Source of the DNA: Oryzomonas sp.
GTDB taxonomy: Bacteria; Desulfobacterota; Desulfuromonadia; Geobacterales; Pseudopelobacteraceae
Assembly (NCBI GenBank): GCA_031292255.1
Contig: JARLHN010000007.1
Location: forward strand, 37,510 to 101,509
DNA: 64,000 bases
Reading direction: 5' to 3'
The position numbers were made by a program, and so were the translations under genes. Positions 8,698 to 18,215 of this stretch are shown here, piece after piece. The notes beneath the pieces are model-generated. The model ran no database searches. It saw only the letters and a list, made by a program, of their open reading frames with translations, and was not told the DNA's origin. Each line of letters starts with the position of its first letter. Within the stretch, counting starts at the first letter, position 1.

Positions 8698-9657
8698 ATG
8701 GACCCGAACACTCAGGCCGGTTCCATCGGGGCGCGGCTGACAGCAGTTCTCGTGGGCGCCGCGGCAACGTTCGCGTTGTTTGCGGCGACTTTCGTGATAC
8801 CGCCGCTCGGTTTTTTTTCTGGGATACTTGCCCCGTTCCCGGTGATGTATTTCCACTTGCGTCACGGACGCGTCATAGCGGCCATCATCCTCCTGGCGGC
8901 TGTCACCGCATTAACGGCGCTCTTTGGGGTCAATGCGGCGGCTGTCTATCTGCTGCAATGCGGGATCATGGCGCTGCTTTTGCCCGAACTGTTGCTGCGG
9001 GGCTATGGCGCTGCCCGGTCCATTGCCTGGACAACGGCTGTAAACATAGCTGTGCTGGCCGTTGCTGCCGTTATTTTTACCCAGGTCAGCGGCCAGGACC
9101 TGCAGCGGTCCCTGTCCGGCGAGATATCCACGAGCATCGCCCGTGCCTTGGCCCTGTATGAACAGAGCGGCGTCAAAGGGGACGACTTGTCCATGGTCAA
9201 GCAGTCCATGGATATGGCAGCCGCTTTGCTGATCAGGATCTACCCGTCATTGGTGACCATCCTGCTTGGGATCATGGCGGGGTGCAATCTGGCTCTCATA
9301 CGCCGGCCGGCATTCCTGATGGGGTATCGATTCCAACTGGGCGACTTCAAGGAACTCAGGCTGCCTGAACCGCTGATCTGGGTTCTGATCGTAGCGGGCT
9401 TTGCACTGCTGGCACCCGACCCTATCGTCACGACACCGGCTCTCAACGTGCTGGCGGTAACGACGACGCTTTACTTTCTGCAGGGATTGGCGGTGGTTCT
9501 GACCCTCTTCGCCCGCCAGACCTTTGCCGGCATCATGCGCGTGTTTCTCTGGGTGATGCTGCTCTTGCAACCATATTTGGCGGCCATTATTGCCGCTATC
9601 GGCATATTTGATATCTGGGGAGACTTCCGTACCCCTAAAAAAAAGGAAAACCTGTAA
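8698..9657 (+). CDS. DUF2232 polytopic membrane protein
   Basis: 319 residues, mostly hydrophobic, with about eight predicted membrane helices, for example FALFAATFVIPPLGFFSGIL, AAIILLAAVTALTALFGVNA and LWVMLLLQPYLAAIIAAIGI. It matches the DUF2232 (YybS-like) family, often found between rpsR and rplI in bacteria of this type. The role is unknown; the family has an ECF-transporter-like look but no substrate is assigned. It starts seven bases after the rpsR stop, so it is translated from the ribosomal operon. Confidence 0.85.
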   Translation: MDPNTQAGSIGARLTAVLVGAAATFALFAATFVIPPLGFFSGILAPFPVMYFHLRHGRVIAAIILLAAVTALTALFGVNAAAVYLLQCGIMALLLPELLLRGYGAARSIAWTTAVNIAVLAVAAVIFTQVSGQDLQRSLSGEISTSIARALALYEQSGVKGDDLSMVKQSMDMAAALLIRIYPSLVTILLGIMAGCNLALIRRPAFLMGYRFQLGDFKELRLPEPLIWVLIVAGFALLAPDPIVTTPALNVLAVTTTLYFLQGLAVVLTLFARQTFAGIMRVFLWVMLLLQPYLAAIIAAIGIFDIWGDFRTPKKKENL

Positions 9658-9682
9658 TAATCAGGCTCGAAAGGAGAGTAGT

Positions 9683-10126
9683 ATGAAGGTCATTCTGAAG
9701 GAGAACATCGAAAGCCTCGGCCACATCGGCGACATCGTCAAGGTTGCCCCCGGCTATGCCCGCAACTTTCTGGTCCCCAAGGGGTTTGCCATCGAGGCCA
9801 CCGAAAAGAACGCCAAGGCGCTTGAACACGACAAACGCCAGTTGGCCTACAAGAAGAACAAGACCCTGGAGTCCGCCCGCAGCCTGGCCGCCAAACTGGA
9901 AGGGCTCGCCATCGAGTTGGTCCACCAGGCCGGCGAGGAAGGGAAACTCTTCGGTTCCGTCACCAATATGGAGATCGCCGCGTTTCTGACCCAAAAAGGC
10001 TTTGACATCGACCGCAAGAAGATCGTCCTTGTCGAATCCATCAAACAGGTGGGCGAGGTCAGTGTCCCGGTCAAGATTCATCCCGAGGTTGTCGCAACCC
10101 TCAAGGTGACCGTCAAGGCCGCCTGA
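9683..10126 (+). CDS. rplI: 50S ribosomal protein L9
   Basis: 147 residues, normal length. L9 binds domain V of 23S rRNA through its N-terminal domain. The start at 9683 has AAGGAGAG upstream and gives MKVILKENIESLGHIGDIVKV; the signature GYARNFLVPKGFA, the long connecting helix and the C-terminal domain (GKLFGSVTNMEIA...) are complete. Last gene of the operon; a strong hairpin terminator follows 20 bases later. Confidence 0.97.
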   Translation: MKVILKENIESLGHIGDIVKVAPGYARNFLVPKGFAIEATEKNAKALEHDKRQLAYKKNKTLESARSLAAKLEGLAIELVHQAGEEGKLFGSVTNMEIAAFLTQKGFDIDRKKIVLVESIKQVGEVSVPVKIHPEVVATLKVTVKAA

Positions 10127-10146
10127 TAACCGAACCATAGCAGAAC

Positions 10147-10187
10147 AAAAAAGAGCCTGCCGGATTTACCCGGCAGGCTCTTTTTAC
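10147..10187. terminator. Bidirectional terminator between rplI and trpG
   Basis: A 13-bp perfect stem (AAGAGCCTGCCGG and its complement) flanked by A-run on the left and T-run on the right, so it works on both strands. It serves the plus-strand ribosomal operon and the convergent minus-strand trpEG. Confidence 0.92.
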
Positions 10188-10208
10188 ATGCATGGCGCAG
10201 AATCAACC

Positions 10209-10781
10209 TCACCGCCGGCTTATCTTCAGGAAGTTTTCCAAGAGCTGCATCCCCCCCTCGGTCAGGATCGACTCGGGATGGAACTGAACCCCCCAGATGG
10301 GGAGGGTCTTGTGCCGCATCCCCATGATCTCCCCATTCTCGACCCATGCGGTGACCTCCAGGCAATCCGGCAGGCTGCTGCGCTCCACCACCAGGGAGTG
10401 GTAGCGGGTGGCCTGGAAAGGGTTCGGAAGCCCGGCAAAAAGCTCATGGCCGTCATGGATGATGGGCGAGGTCTTGCCGTGCATCAGGGAGACGCTCCGG
10501 ACCACGTTCCCGCCGAATGCCGCCCCGATGGCCTGGTGGCCGAGACAAACGCCCAGGATCGGAATCCGGCCGGCGAATTGTTCGATTGCGCCCACCGATA
10601 TGCCGGCTTCGCCGGGTGAACAAGGACCGGGAGATATCACCAGGCGTTCCGGTTGCAGGGCCTCGATCTCTTCCAGGGTGATCCTGTCGTTGCGGTGGAC
10701 GAGCACATCTTCGCCTAATTGTCCGAAATACTGCACAATGTTGAAGGTGAAGGAATCGTAATTATCGATCATCAGCAGCAT
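10209..10781 (-). CDS. trpG: Anthranilate synthase component II (glutamine amidotransferase)
   Basis: 190 residues. It supplies ammonia from glutamine to TrpE for anthranilate synthesis. The start at 10781 gives [19 protein letters not shown], the standard N-terminus, and lies one base after the trpE stop, so the pair is translationally coupled. The catalytic Cys is in [16 protein letters not shown] and the His/Glu pair in [14 protein letters not shown]. Family members can also serve p-aminobenzoate synthesis. No trpD follows: the unit ends here at a terminator. Confidence 0.94.
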   Translation of the reverse strand: MLLMIDNYDSFTFNIVQYFGQLGEDVLVHRNDRITLEEIEALQPERLVISPGPCSPGEAGISVGAIEQFAGRIPILGVCLGHQAIGAAFGGNVVRSVSLMHGKTSPIIHDGHELFAGLPNPFQATRYHSLVVERSSLPDCLEVTAWVENGEIMGMRHKTLPIWGVQFHPESILTEGGMQLLENFLKISRR

Positions 10782-10782
10782 A

Positions 10783-12258
<1,476 letters not shown>

Positions 12259-12425
12259 GGTTTTGCTCCGAAAAGGATTCAAGGTGATTGAAAAAGCTAG
12301 CACAGCCATTGGGGAGAGTCAAGTTCAGCGGGATTGCCCGCCGCCAGGTTGGATTTTTTTAAACTCTTCCCATCATTGGCATTCATTGCTATAGTGATTC
12401 AAATCTCAACACAGAGGGCCCGGAA

Positions 12426-13370
12426 ATGAACCAGAACAAAATCCTGCTGGAGAGCGACACCAACGAACTCGAGATCGTAGAATTCAGAATTGACGAGATG
12501 GATTCCCATAATAATCCCGTGCCCTGCCACTACGGCGTCAATGTGGCCAAAGTCCGGGAGATCATCCGTCTGCCGCAGATATCCCGGGTCGTCAACGCCA
12601 AGCCGGGTGTCGAAGGGATGATAAAGCTGCGGGACAAGGTGATTACCATCATCAATCTTGCCACGGTTCTCGGCAAGAATACCGGGGATATGGTGGCGGA
12701 CCGGGTGGTGGTGCTTGAGTTCAACAACCTGATGGTTGGGGTGTTGGTTCATTCCGTTTCCCGCATCTACCGCATCTCCTGGAAAAATGTCGAGCCGCCG
12801 GCCCAGTCGGTGCACAGTGATCAGGTGACCGGACTGGTCAAGATGGACGACCGCATTATCCTGGTACTGGACTTTGAGAAGATTGTGGGAGAGCTGTGTT
12901 CGGAGAGCGCGCTCAAGCCGCTTGCGGACAGTGCCATCCTGTCATCCGTAGCGGAGGGCTGGGATCGTTCGCACAAGACGGTGCTGGTCGCCGACGACTC
13001 CCTGTTCATTCGCAACACCCTGTGCAATACCCTGCGCTCGGCCGGCTTCACCGTTGCCGAGGCACAAAACGGCGCCGAGGCCTGGGACATCATTCAGGAC
13101 CGGATAACCCGTTGCGCCCAGGACGGCAGTGATTTCAGATCCCATATCAGCATGATGATCACCGACGTGGAGATGCCTCAGATGGACGGCCTGCACCTGA
13201 CCTCGCGCGTGCGTAAGGAAGAAACCTTGAAAGGGTTCCCGGTCGTGATCTTCTCCTCCCTTGCATCTGAAGACAACAAACGCAAGTGGACCGGACTTGG
13301 GGTTGACCACATCCTGACCAAGCCCGATCTGCCCAACCTGGTCAGGGTGGCGGACGAGTTGACCCGATAG
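12426..13370 (+). CDS. cheV: Chemotaxis coupling protein CheV (CheW-REC)
   Basis: 314 residues. The N-terminal CheW-like domain (about 12-160) has VAKVREIIRLPQISRVVN and GMIKLRDKVITIINL, which couple receptors to CheA. The C-terminal receiver (about 180-310) has the acidic pair in VLVADDSLFIRN, the phosphoacceptor Asp in MMITDVEMPQMDG and the Lys in ILTKPDLPNL. It probably tunes receptor-kinase coupling by phosphorylation. It is divergent from trpE and not inside a chemotaxis cluster here. Confidence 0.93.
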   Translation: MNQNKILLESDTNELEIVEFRIDEMDSHNNPVPCHYGVNVAKVREIIRLPQISRVVNAKPGVEGMIKLRDKVITIINLATVLGKNTGDMVADRVVVLEFNNLMVGVLVHSVSRIYRISWKNVEPPAQSVHSDQVTGLVKMDDRIILVLDFEKIVGELCSESALKPLADSAILSSVAEGWDRSHKTVLVADDSLFIRNTLCNTLRSAGFTVAEAQNGAEAWDIIQDRITRCAQDGSDFRSHISMMITDVEMPQMDGLHLTSRVRKEETLKGFPVVIFSSLASEDNKRKWTGLGVDHILTKPDLPNLVRVADELTR

Positions 13371-13402
13371 CGTATCGTTCTGCCTGGATTATAAATTTAA
13401 CA

Positions 13403-13431
13403 TTGACAACTCCGTTATGGTTGTGATTTAG
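13403..13431 (+). promoter_or_regulatory. Candidate promoter for the DAHP synthase leader
   Basis: TTGACA at 13403-13408, 17-base spacer, ATTTAG at 13426 (or GATTTA at 13425, preceded by TG as in an extended -10). Transcription would begin near 13437-13439, next to the leader-peptide ATG, so the leader could be translated from a leaderless mRNA; no Shine-Dalgarno lies before that ATG. Confidence 0.5.
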
Positions 13432-13438
13432 TACCCAC

Positions 13439-13525
13439 ATGAATTCGAATCGTTTCTTTAACGCCTTTTACTTTTTCTTTTGGTACGGCTTTTATTTCAG
13501 GCCGTCTGCCCAGGCAAAGGTGTAA
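13439..13525 (+). CDS. Aromatic-rich leader peptide of DAHP synthase
   Basis: A 28-residue ORF with 12 aromatic residues: eight Phe, three Tyr, one Trp. The core, residues 10-20, reads [11 protein letters not shown]. This codon run is what a Phe/Tyr attenuation leader needs. It starts right after the candidate promoter, ends 31 bases before a hairpin with a T-run, and lies ahead of the DAHP synthase gene. No Shine-Dalgarno is visible. Stalling at Phe or Tyr codons would cover ACGGC (13485-13489) and change folding downstream. Function is inferred from composition and position. Confidence 0.8.
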   Translation: MNSNRFFNAFYFFFWYGFYFRPSAQAKV

Positions 13526-13589
13526 GCGCGAGGAAGCGAACCAACTACACACCACAAGCCGGGTGGACAGACAGTCCCCCGGCTTTTTT
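13485..13589 (+). promoter_or_regulatory. Transcription attenuator: terminator and competing antiterminator
   Basis: Segment 1 ACGGC (13485-13489) pairs with segment 2 GCCGT (13501-13505). Segment 2 with its continuation, GTCTGCCCAGGC (13504-13515), can instead pair with segment 3, GCCGGG...CAGAC (13558-13572), with two bulges. Segment 3 starts the terminator: AAGCCGGG (13556-13563) with CCCGGCTT (13578-13585) and six T's. A ribosome stalled on the aromatic codons would free segment 2 and prevent termination; free translation would allow termination. Confidence 0.72.
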
Positions 13590-13662
13590 ATTCACCGCAA
13601 CAGATGCGGACAGGGCCGGGGGGAAACCTTCGGCCCTTTTGCTTGTGGGAAAGGAACGGGAG

Positions 13663-14682
13663 ATGATCATCGTAATGAAAGCGGGCGCGGTAAAGAAGGA
13701 CAAGGACGAGGTGTTGAAGCGCATCAAGGAACTGGGCTACAAGCCGCATGTGATTCACGGCTCGACCAGGGATGTTATCGGTGCGGTGGGGGACGAACGG
13801 GGCAAGGCGGTGTTGCAAACCCTTGAGTCATTGCACGGCGTTGAAAACGTGGTGCCTATCCTGCAACCGTACAAGCTGGCCTCCAAGGAGGTCAAGAAGG
13901 AGGCGAGCATCGTGCGGATCAGCGATGATGTGGAGATCGGTGGGGAACGGATAATCATGATGGCCGGCCCCTGTTCCGTTGAAAACGAACGGCAGATCAT
14001 CGAATCGGCCGAGGCGGTGAAGAAGGCGGGAGCCCACATCCTGCGGGGTGGCGCCTTCAAGCCGCGTACGTCGCCTTATTCGTTCCAGGGGTTGGAGGAG
14101 GAGGGGCTCAAGCTGCTGGCAAAGGCCCGCGATCTTACCGGATTGCCGGTGGTGACCGAGGTGATCAATCCCGAAACCGCCGAGTTGGTGGCAGAATACT
14201 CCGACATCCTCCAGATCGGCGCCCGCAATTCCCAGAACTTCGCCCTCCTGAAAAAGGTCGGCCAGATCGGCAAACCGGTTTTGCTGAAACGAGGCATGTC
14301 CATGACGATCCAGGAATTTCTCATGAGCGCCGAGTACATCATGAGCGAGGGAAACCAGTCGGTAATCCTTTGCGAGCGCGGCATCCGCACCTTCGAGACC
14401 GCCACCCGCAATACCCTTGATCTTTCGGCCGTGCCGGTGCTCAAGGAAAAGACGCATCTGCCGGTGATAGTCGATCCCTCCCACGGCACCGGCAATCATC
14501 ACTACGTCGCCCCCATGTGCTACGCCGCCGTGGCGGCCGGAGCCGACGGCCTGATCGTGGAGGTCCACCCCGACCCGGAACGTGCTTCCAGTGACGGCCC
14601 GCAATCGTTGAAACCGGCCAAATTCCAGGCGATGATGGACAAGTTGCGCCGCTTCGCCGAAGCGGTGGACAGGACGCTGTAA
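13663..14682 (+). CDS. aroF: 3-deoxy-7-phosphoheptulonate synthase (DAHP synthase, type I-beta)
   Basis: 339 residues. It condenses phosphoenolpyruvate and erythrose 4-phosphate, the entry to aromatic amino acid synthesis. The start at 13663 has GGGAG upstream and gives [17 protein letters not shown], the ferredoxin-like regulatory domain (residues 1-70) typical of this subclass. Active-site motifs are [32 protein letters not shown] and DPSHGTGNH. The frame is open further upstream through the attenuator, which is not coding. Expression is probably controlled by the leader peptide at 13439 and, at protein level, by the regulatory domain. Confidence 0.95.
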   Translation: MIIVMKAGAVKKDKDEVLKRIKELGYKPHVIHGSTRDVIGAVGDERGKAVLQTLESLHGVENVVPILQPYKLASKEVKKEASIVRISDDVEIGGERIIMMAGPCSVENERQIIESAEAVKKAGAHILRGGAFKPRTSPYSFQGLEEEGLKLLAKARDLTGLPVVTEVINPETAELVAEYSDILQIGARNSQNFALLKKVGQIGKPVLLKRGMSMTIQEFLMSAEYIMSEGNQSVILCERGIRTFETATRNTLDLSAVPVLKEKTHLPVIVDPSHGTGNHHYVAPMCYAAVAAGADGLIVEVHPDPERASSDGPQSLKPAKFQAMMDKLRRFAEAVDRTL

Positions 14683-14697
14683 GATACCAGGCTGTTG

Positions 14698-14798
14698 CTA
14701 CCACCCCTGGCCCTTTAGGCCCCAAAGGGTCCTCTTAAACCAGGAGAGGAGAAAGATATTCCCCCTCCTAGATTAGGAGGGGGGCAGGGGGTGGTTGA
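14698..14798 (+). repeat. R2 intergenic palindromic element, copy B
   Basis: Outer ends CTACCACCCC and GGGGGTGGTTGAG; inner CCCTTTAGGCCCCAAAGGG dyad, then a CCTCCTAGATTAGGAGG hairpin. It starts 15 bases after the aroF stop. Its left half matches copy C better than copy A, which shows the family is a mosaic. From 14800 to 14949 I see nothing definite. Confidence 0.8.
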
Positions 14799-14949
14799 GC
14801 CCTTTTAACATATTTGTTTACCGTGGTAAGGCACGACCCCTAGTAGTTCTTCAGACCCTATTAGTTCTTTTGAACCCTCTGCAAGTCATTTATTGCTTGT
14901 CACATTATTCCTTATCTGAGAGATATGCGGATGTAGGTAATGCAGATTG

Positions 14950-15318
14950 TCATTTATGAAAAGGTTTAAACTTGAAGTCTTTAATTTCCCAATTTTTAAT
15001 ATTATCATGGATATAACTTCTAACCAATCTCGTTTCAGTCAAACGAGTACTTCCAAACCCATTTAAAACTCCATCTAATACAGCACGTTCTAGTTCATTT
15101 CCATCGCCATCAACCCCCCTAACCACAATAAAGGCTTTTCCTGAATCGTTAGGATTGTATATTTCAATCTTAATGCTTACATTTATAAAATTACTTCTCG
15201 CATCAATATCGGTAACAGTGAAATTATCAATTTTAAGTTCTTGAATTTCATTGTTTTCGGCAAAGACCGTGCAAGTTAAAAAAATAAAAAATAACGAAGT
15301 AATGGCAACTTTTATCAT
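14950..15318 (-). CDS. Small secreted protein, function unknown
   Basis: 122 residues from ATG 15318; the frame extends eight codons further but the chosen start gives a clean signal peptide (MIKVAITSLFFIFLTCTVFA, cleavage after A20). The mature part, about 100 residues, is beta-rich by composition, for example INVSIKIEIYNPNDSGKAFI and GSTRLTETRLVRSYI. It recalls small late-embryogenesis-like or immunoglobulin-like domains, but I do not recognise the family. The region is clearly richer in A and T than the neighbours and sits next to insertion-sequence debris, which suggests recent transfer. Confidence 0.6.
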   Translation of the reverse strand: MIKVAITSLFFIFLTCTVFAENNEIQELKIDNFTVTDIDARSNFINVSIKIEIYNPNDSGKAFIVVRGVDGDGNELERAVLDGVLNGFGSTRLTETRLVRSYIHDNIKNWEIKDFKFKPFHK

Positions 15319-15489
15319 AACCCACCCCCTGAAATATGACATATATCTTGCTTATAAATGCATCAATCTAAATTTATTGTGGTGTAGATTCTATTCGTGA
15401 GCGCACCCCATGAGCTAAGAGCAGGACATGATGGGATTTTATGGTAATGTGAGAAGCACGACCAACTCACTACCGGAAAGGAGCCTACC

Positions 15490-15627
15490 ATGTCCTACAA
15501 TCATCTTACCGAAAAAGAGCGATATGTCATCAGTCATTTAAAATTGGCGCAATTCAGTTTAGGGTCCAACAAAGGAACAGGCGGCTTGTTGATCCCTCGG
15601 CAAGACATTTGCTGCTTGTCCTCTTAA
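15490..15627 (+). pseudogene. IS30-family transposase remnant (N-terminus only)
   Basis: Starts MSYNHLTEKERYVISHLK, the characteristic opening of IS30-type transposases, after a GGAAAGGAG ribosome site. Similarity ends after about 20 residues; the frame runs into unrelated sequence and stops at 45 residues. The helix-turn-helix and DDE domains are missing, so the element is dead. The sequence from about 15395 may be its left end, but no paired terminal repeat is visible. Confidence 0.65.
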
Positions 15628-15629
15628 TG

Positions 15630-16019
15630 TCTACCTAGCGATTGCTGAAGGTAAGACCGACTGCTTCTCGGAGTGCTCTTGAGATGATAGTCGATTTGCC
15701 ACTGCCGGTGGTTGAGAGTCTGACCAACGGCATGCCCGCGAGTTTGAAAACATTGTTCTTGATCTCGTCGCGCACCGACTGGAGTGAGCCTGGTCGATAA
15801 AATGCCCACCTATCCACTTCGATGCCGATCAGCGGAAGCTTGCCAATGGTATCGTAGATCAACATGCGACCAAGGGTTGGTCACGAACTGCCGCTCGCGT
15901 TCTGATAATTCTGATGTCCCGTCATCAAGCCCAAGCCACGCGAGGGGCACATGCCGAAGGCAACCGAGACTCCTGCGGGCAAATTCAGGACTGATTAGCA
16001 TGTCTTTAATAAAAACCAA
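15630..16019 (-). pseudogene. Decayed C-terminal end of a helicase/nuclease-type protein
   Basis: Two minus-strand frames together read like one protein. The first (16019 down to about 15865) contains LISPEFARRSL and ERQFVTNPWSHVDL; the second (15865 to 15635) continues LIYDTIGKLPLIGIEVDRWA, RDEIKNNVFKLAGMPLVRL and TTGSGKSTIISRAL. The IEVD...RDE..N.....G.PL.R pattern is like the restriction-endonuclease-fold (DUF2726-type) end of some superfamily I helicases. A one-base frame change near 15865 breaks it, and nothing upstream of 16019 continues it. Identification is from motif memory only. Confidence 0.4.
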
Positions 16020-16072
16020 TAAAAAGCTGCAATTACATCACACTTCGCCCCGGACCCCCTCCATGGAAGGAT

Positions 16073-17791
16073 TTAATCAGGTTGCCGTGCCGGCGAGGCG
16101 TAGCTGAGCAAAAGCGGCAATATGTCTTCCGGCGGCAAGGGGCGGCTCATCAGGAACCCCTGCAGTTCATCGCATTTGCGGCTGTGCAGGAAGGAATACT
16201 GCTTCTCGTGCTCAACCCCCTCTGCCACAACGTTGAGCTTGAGGGAGTGGGCCATGACGATGATCGCCTCGGCGATGGCCTCGTTATCCTCGCCCGGAGT
16301 GATATCCTGCACGAAAGAGCCATCGATTTTGACCCGGTCGATGGGAAAATGCTTCAGGCAGGAGAGGAAGGAATAACCGGTGCCAAAATCGTCAATGGCC
16401 ACCGAAACGCCCATTTCCTTCAGTTTTGTCAGGATAAGGAGGTTTCTATCGCCCTGTTCCATGATGGTGCTTTCGCTCAGCTCAAGCTCAAGGCAACCGG
16501 CCGGCAGATCCGATTCCTCCAGGGCCGACTGGACGATGCCGATGAAGCTGTCGTGCTTGAACTGGCAGGCTGAGATGTTGACGGATATGCGCAAGCCATC
16601 CGAGCGGCACTGGTTCCATTGCCGGGCCTGCCGGCACGCCGTCCGCAGAACCCATTCGCCGATGGGAATGATCATGCCGGTCTCTTCGGCGACGTTGATG
16701 AATTGAGGCGGCAGCATGTCCCCGTGTTGGGGGTGCCGCCAGCGAATCAGCGCTTCAAACCCGATGATCGTGCGGCTTGCGATGTCGAAGAGCGGCTGGT
16801 ATACCAGGAAAAACTCATTTTGCGTTATGGCATGGCGCATACTCGACTCGATCACCTGCCGCGCAAGCGCCTGTTCATTCATCTCTTCGGAGAAGAACTG
16901 ATAGTTGTTGCGTCCTGTTTCCTTGGCCTGATACATGGAGATATCGGCATTTTTCAACAGCTCGTCAACCGTTGAGCCGTTCTTGGGATAAAGGGCGATA
17001 CCGATGCTGGCGCTGGTGTAGATGGTGTGATTTTCGAATTGAACCGGCTTCCTGAGCGTTTCGAGGATCTTGTACGCGACCTTGGGCACATCCTCGGTCC
17101 CCGAAAGCAGGGGGAGGATGACGACGAACTCGTCGCCGCCGATGCGGGCAACGGTGTCGGAACCGCGCAGGCACCCCTGGATGCGATTGGCGCTGATCTT
17201 CAGCAGACGGTCGCCGTAGGCGTGTCCCAGGGTGTCGTTGATGTATTTGAACCGGTCGAGATCGAGATACAGGAGCGCCAGACCCTTTTTGTCGCGTTCC
17301 GCCATGACAATGGCCTGTTTGAGTCGGTCGCTGAACAGCACCCGGTTGGGGAGCCCGGTCAGCGCATCGTAGTAGGCCAGTTTCTTTATCTCCGCCTCGG
17401 CCCGCTTGCGTTCGATGGTGTAGCGGATTGCGCGGCTCAGCAGATTAATGTCGAGCTGCCCCTTGATCAGATAATCCTGGGCGCCGTGCCGCATGGCCGC
17501 GAGGGCCATTGTATCGTCGGCAATGCCGGTCAGGACGATGATCGGGATGTCGGGTGCGTGGTTATGCATGCGGCGAAGCGTCTCGATACCGAAGCTGTCC
17601 GGCAGCGTGAGGTCGAGCAGGATGACGTCGAAGAATTTATCCGTGACGAGTTGTATCGCGGATTCGATGCTGACGGCATCGTGGATCAGGAAGAGCACGT
17701 CTGCGACTTTAGAAAAATATTCTCTAAGCCTCCGGATATCGGCGGGGTTATCTTCGACCAATAGCACTCTGATGATTTCTACGTGGGGCAT
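16073..17791 (-). CDS. Response regulator with GGDEF and EAL domains
   Basis: 572 residues. Receiver (about 5-125) has LLVEDNPADIRR and the phosphoacceptor in VILLDLTLPDSFG. The diguanylate cyclase domain (about 140-305) keeps GGDEF in VARIGGDEFVVILP, with an RGSD five residues before it, a product-inhibition I-site. The EAL domain (about 315-560) keeps EALIRW, ELSESTIMEQ, DDFGTGYSFLSCLK and EGVE, so the phosphodiesterase also looks active. It could make or break cyclic di-GMP depending on phosphorylation. The partner kinase is not adjacent. Confidence 0.93.
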   Translation of the reverse strand: MPHVEIIRVLLVEDNPADIRRLREYFSKVADVLFLIHDAVSIESAIQLVTDKFFDVILLDLTLPDSFGIETLRRMHNHAPDIPIIVLTGIADDTMALAAMRHGAQDYLIKGQLDINLLSRAIRYTIERKRAEAEIKKLAYYDALTGLPNRVLFSDRLKQAIVMAERDKKGLALLYLDLDRFKYINDTLGHAYGDRLLKISANRIQGCLRGSDTVARIGGDEFVVILPLLSGTEDVPKVAYKILETLRKPVQFENHTIYTSASIGIALYPKNGSTVDELLKNADISMYQAKETGRNNYQFFSEEMNEQALARQVIESSMRHAITQNEFFLVYQPLFDIASRTIIGFEALIRWRHPQHGDMLPPQFINVAEETGMIIPIGEWVLRTACRQARQWNQCRSDGLRISVNISACQFKHDSFIGIVQSALEESDLPAGCLELELSESTIMEQGDRNLLILTKLKEMGVSVAIDDFGTGYSFLSCLKHFPIDRVKIDGSFVQDITPGEDNEAIAEAIIVMAHSLKLNVVAEGVEHEKQYSFLHSRKCDELQGFLMSRPLPPEDILPLLLSYASPARQPD

Positions 17792-18215
17792 GTCAACACT
17801 CTCACCTTCCAGGAAGTTTCAGATGGAAAATTTGAATTACCTTGTTGATTTATATGTGTTTATTTAAATGCAAAAACAATGCCGGTCCCGGTAGGCTTAG
17901 GTGAAGGAGCGCCTGTGCATGATTTTACTGAAAAGCCCGAAACAGCCCAGAGTATCCAGGTTGTGCACCGTCAGCGATACGGCCGGGGTTGTCGAAGGCC
18001 GGCGCATACAGTTGACGGCATTGGACATATCGCCGGCCAACGTCCTGACGAGGACAGAACGCTGACTGTTGGCTACGACAACGGAATTTCATTTTTTTCG
18101 AGTTGCGTATACGCTGCAATTCCTCTAACATGCGGGAAAAAAATGGAGGATGCGGCAATGTTTCACCCTGCGTTGCCTGCCGTCTTCCTGCGTTCCGTAG
18201 TGGGGGAAATAAATC
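17792..18215. other. 424-bp gap upstream of gcvT, no gene recognised
   Basis: Contains the upstream regions of the minus-strand GGDEF-EAL gene and of plus-strand gcvT. Open frames on both strands here have no family resemblance. I looked for a glycine riboswitch and did not find its conserved core. A GC-rich dyad (GCCGGGG...GGCCGGC) lies near 17980-18005. Confidence 0.4.

Noticed and set aside
12426-14682. tRNA or other structural RNA genes across the window
   Set aside because: No cloverleaf with conserved TTC-type arm and no rRNA-like sequence was recognised here or elsewhere in the window.
17792-18215. Glycine riboswitch ahead of gcvT
   Set aside because: The conserved CCGAAGG..GCAA-type core and paired GAGAG segments were not found.
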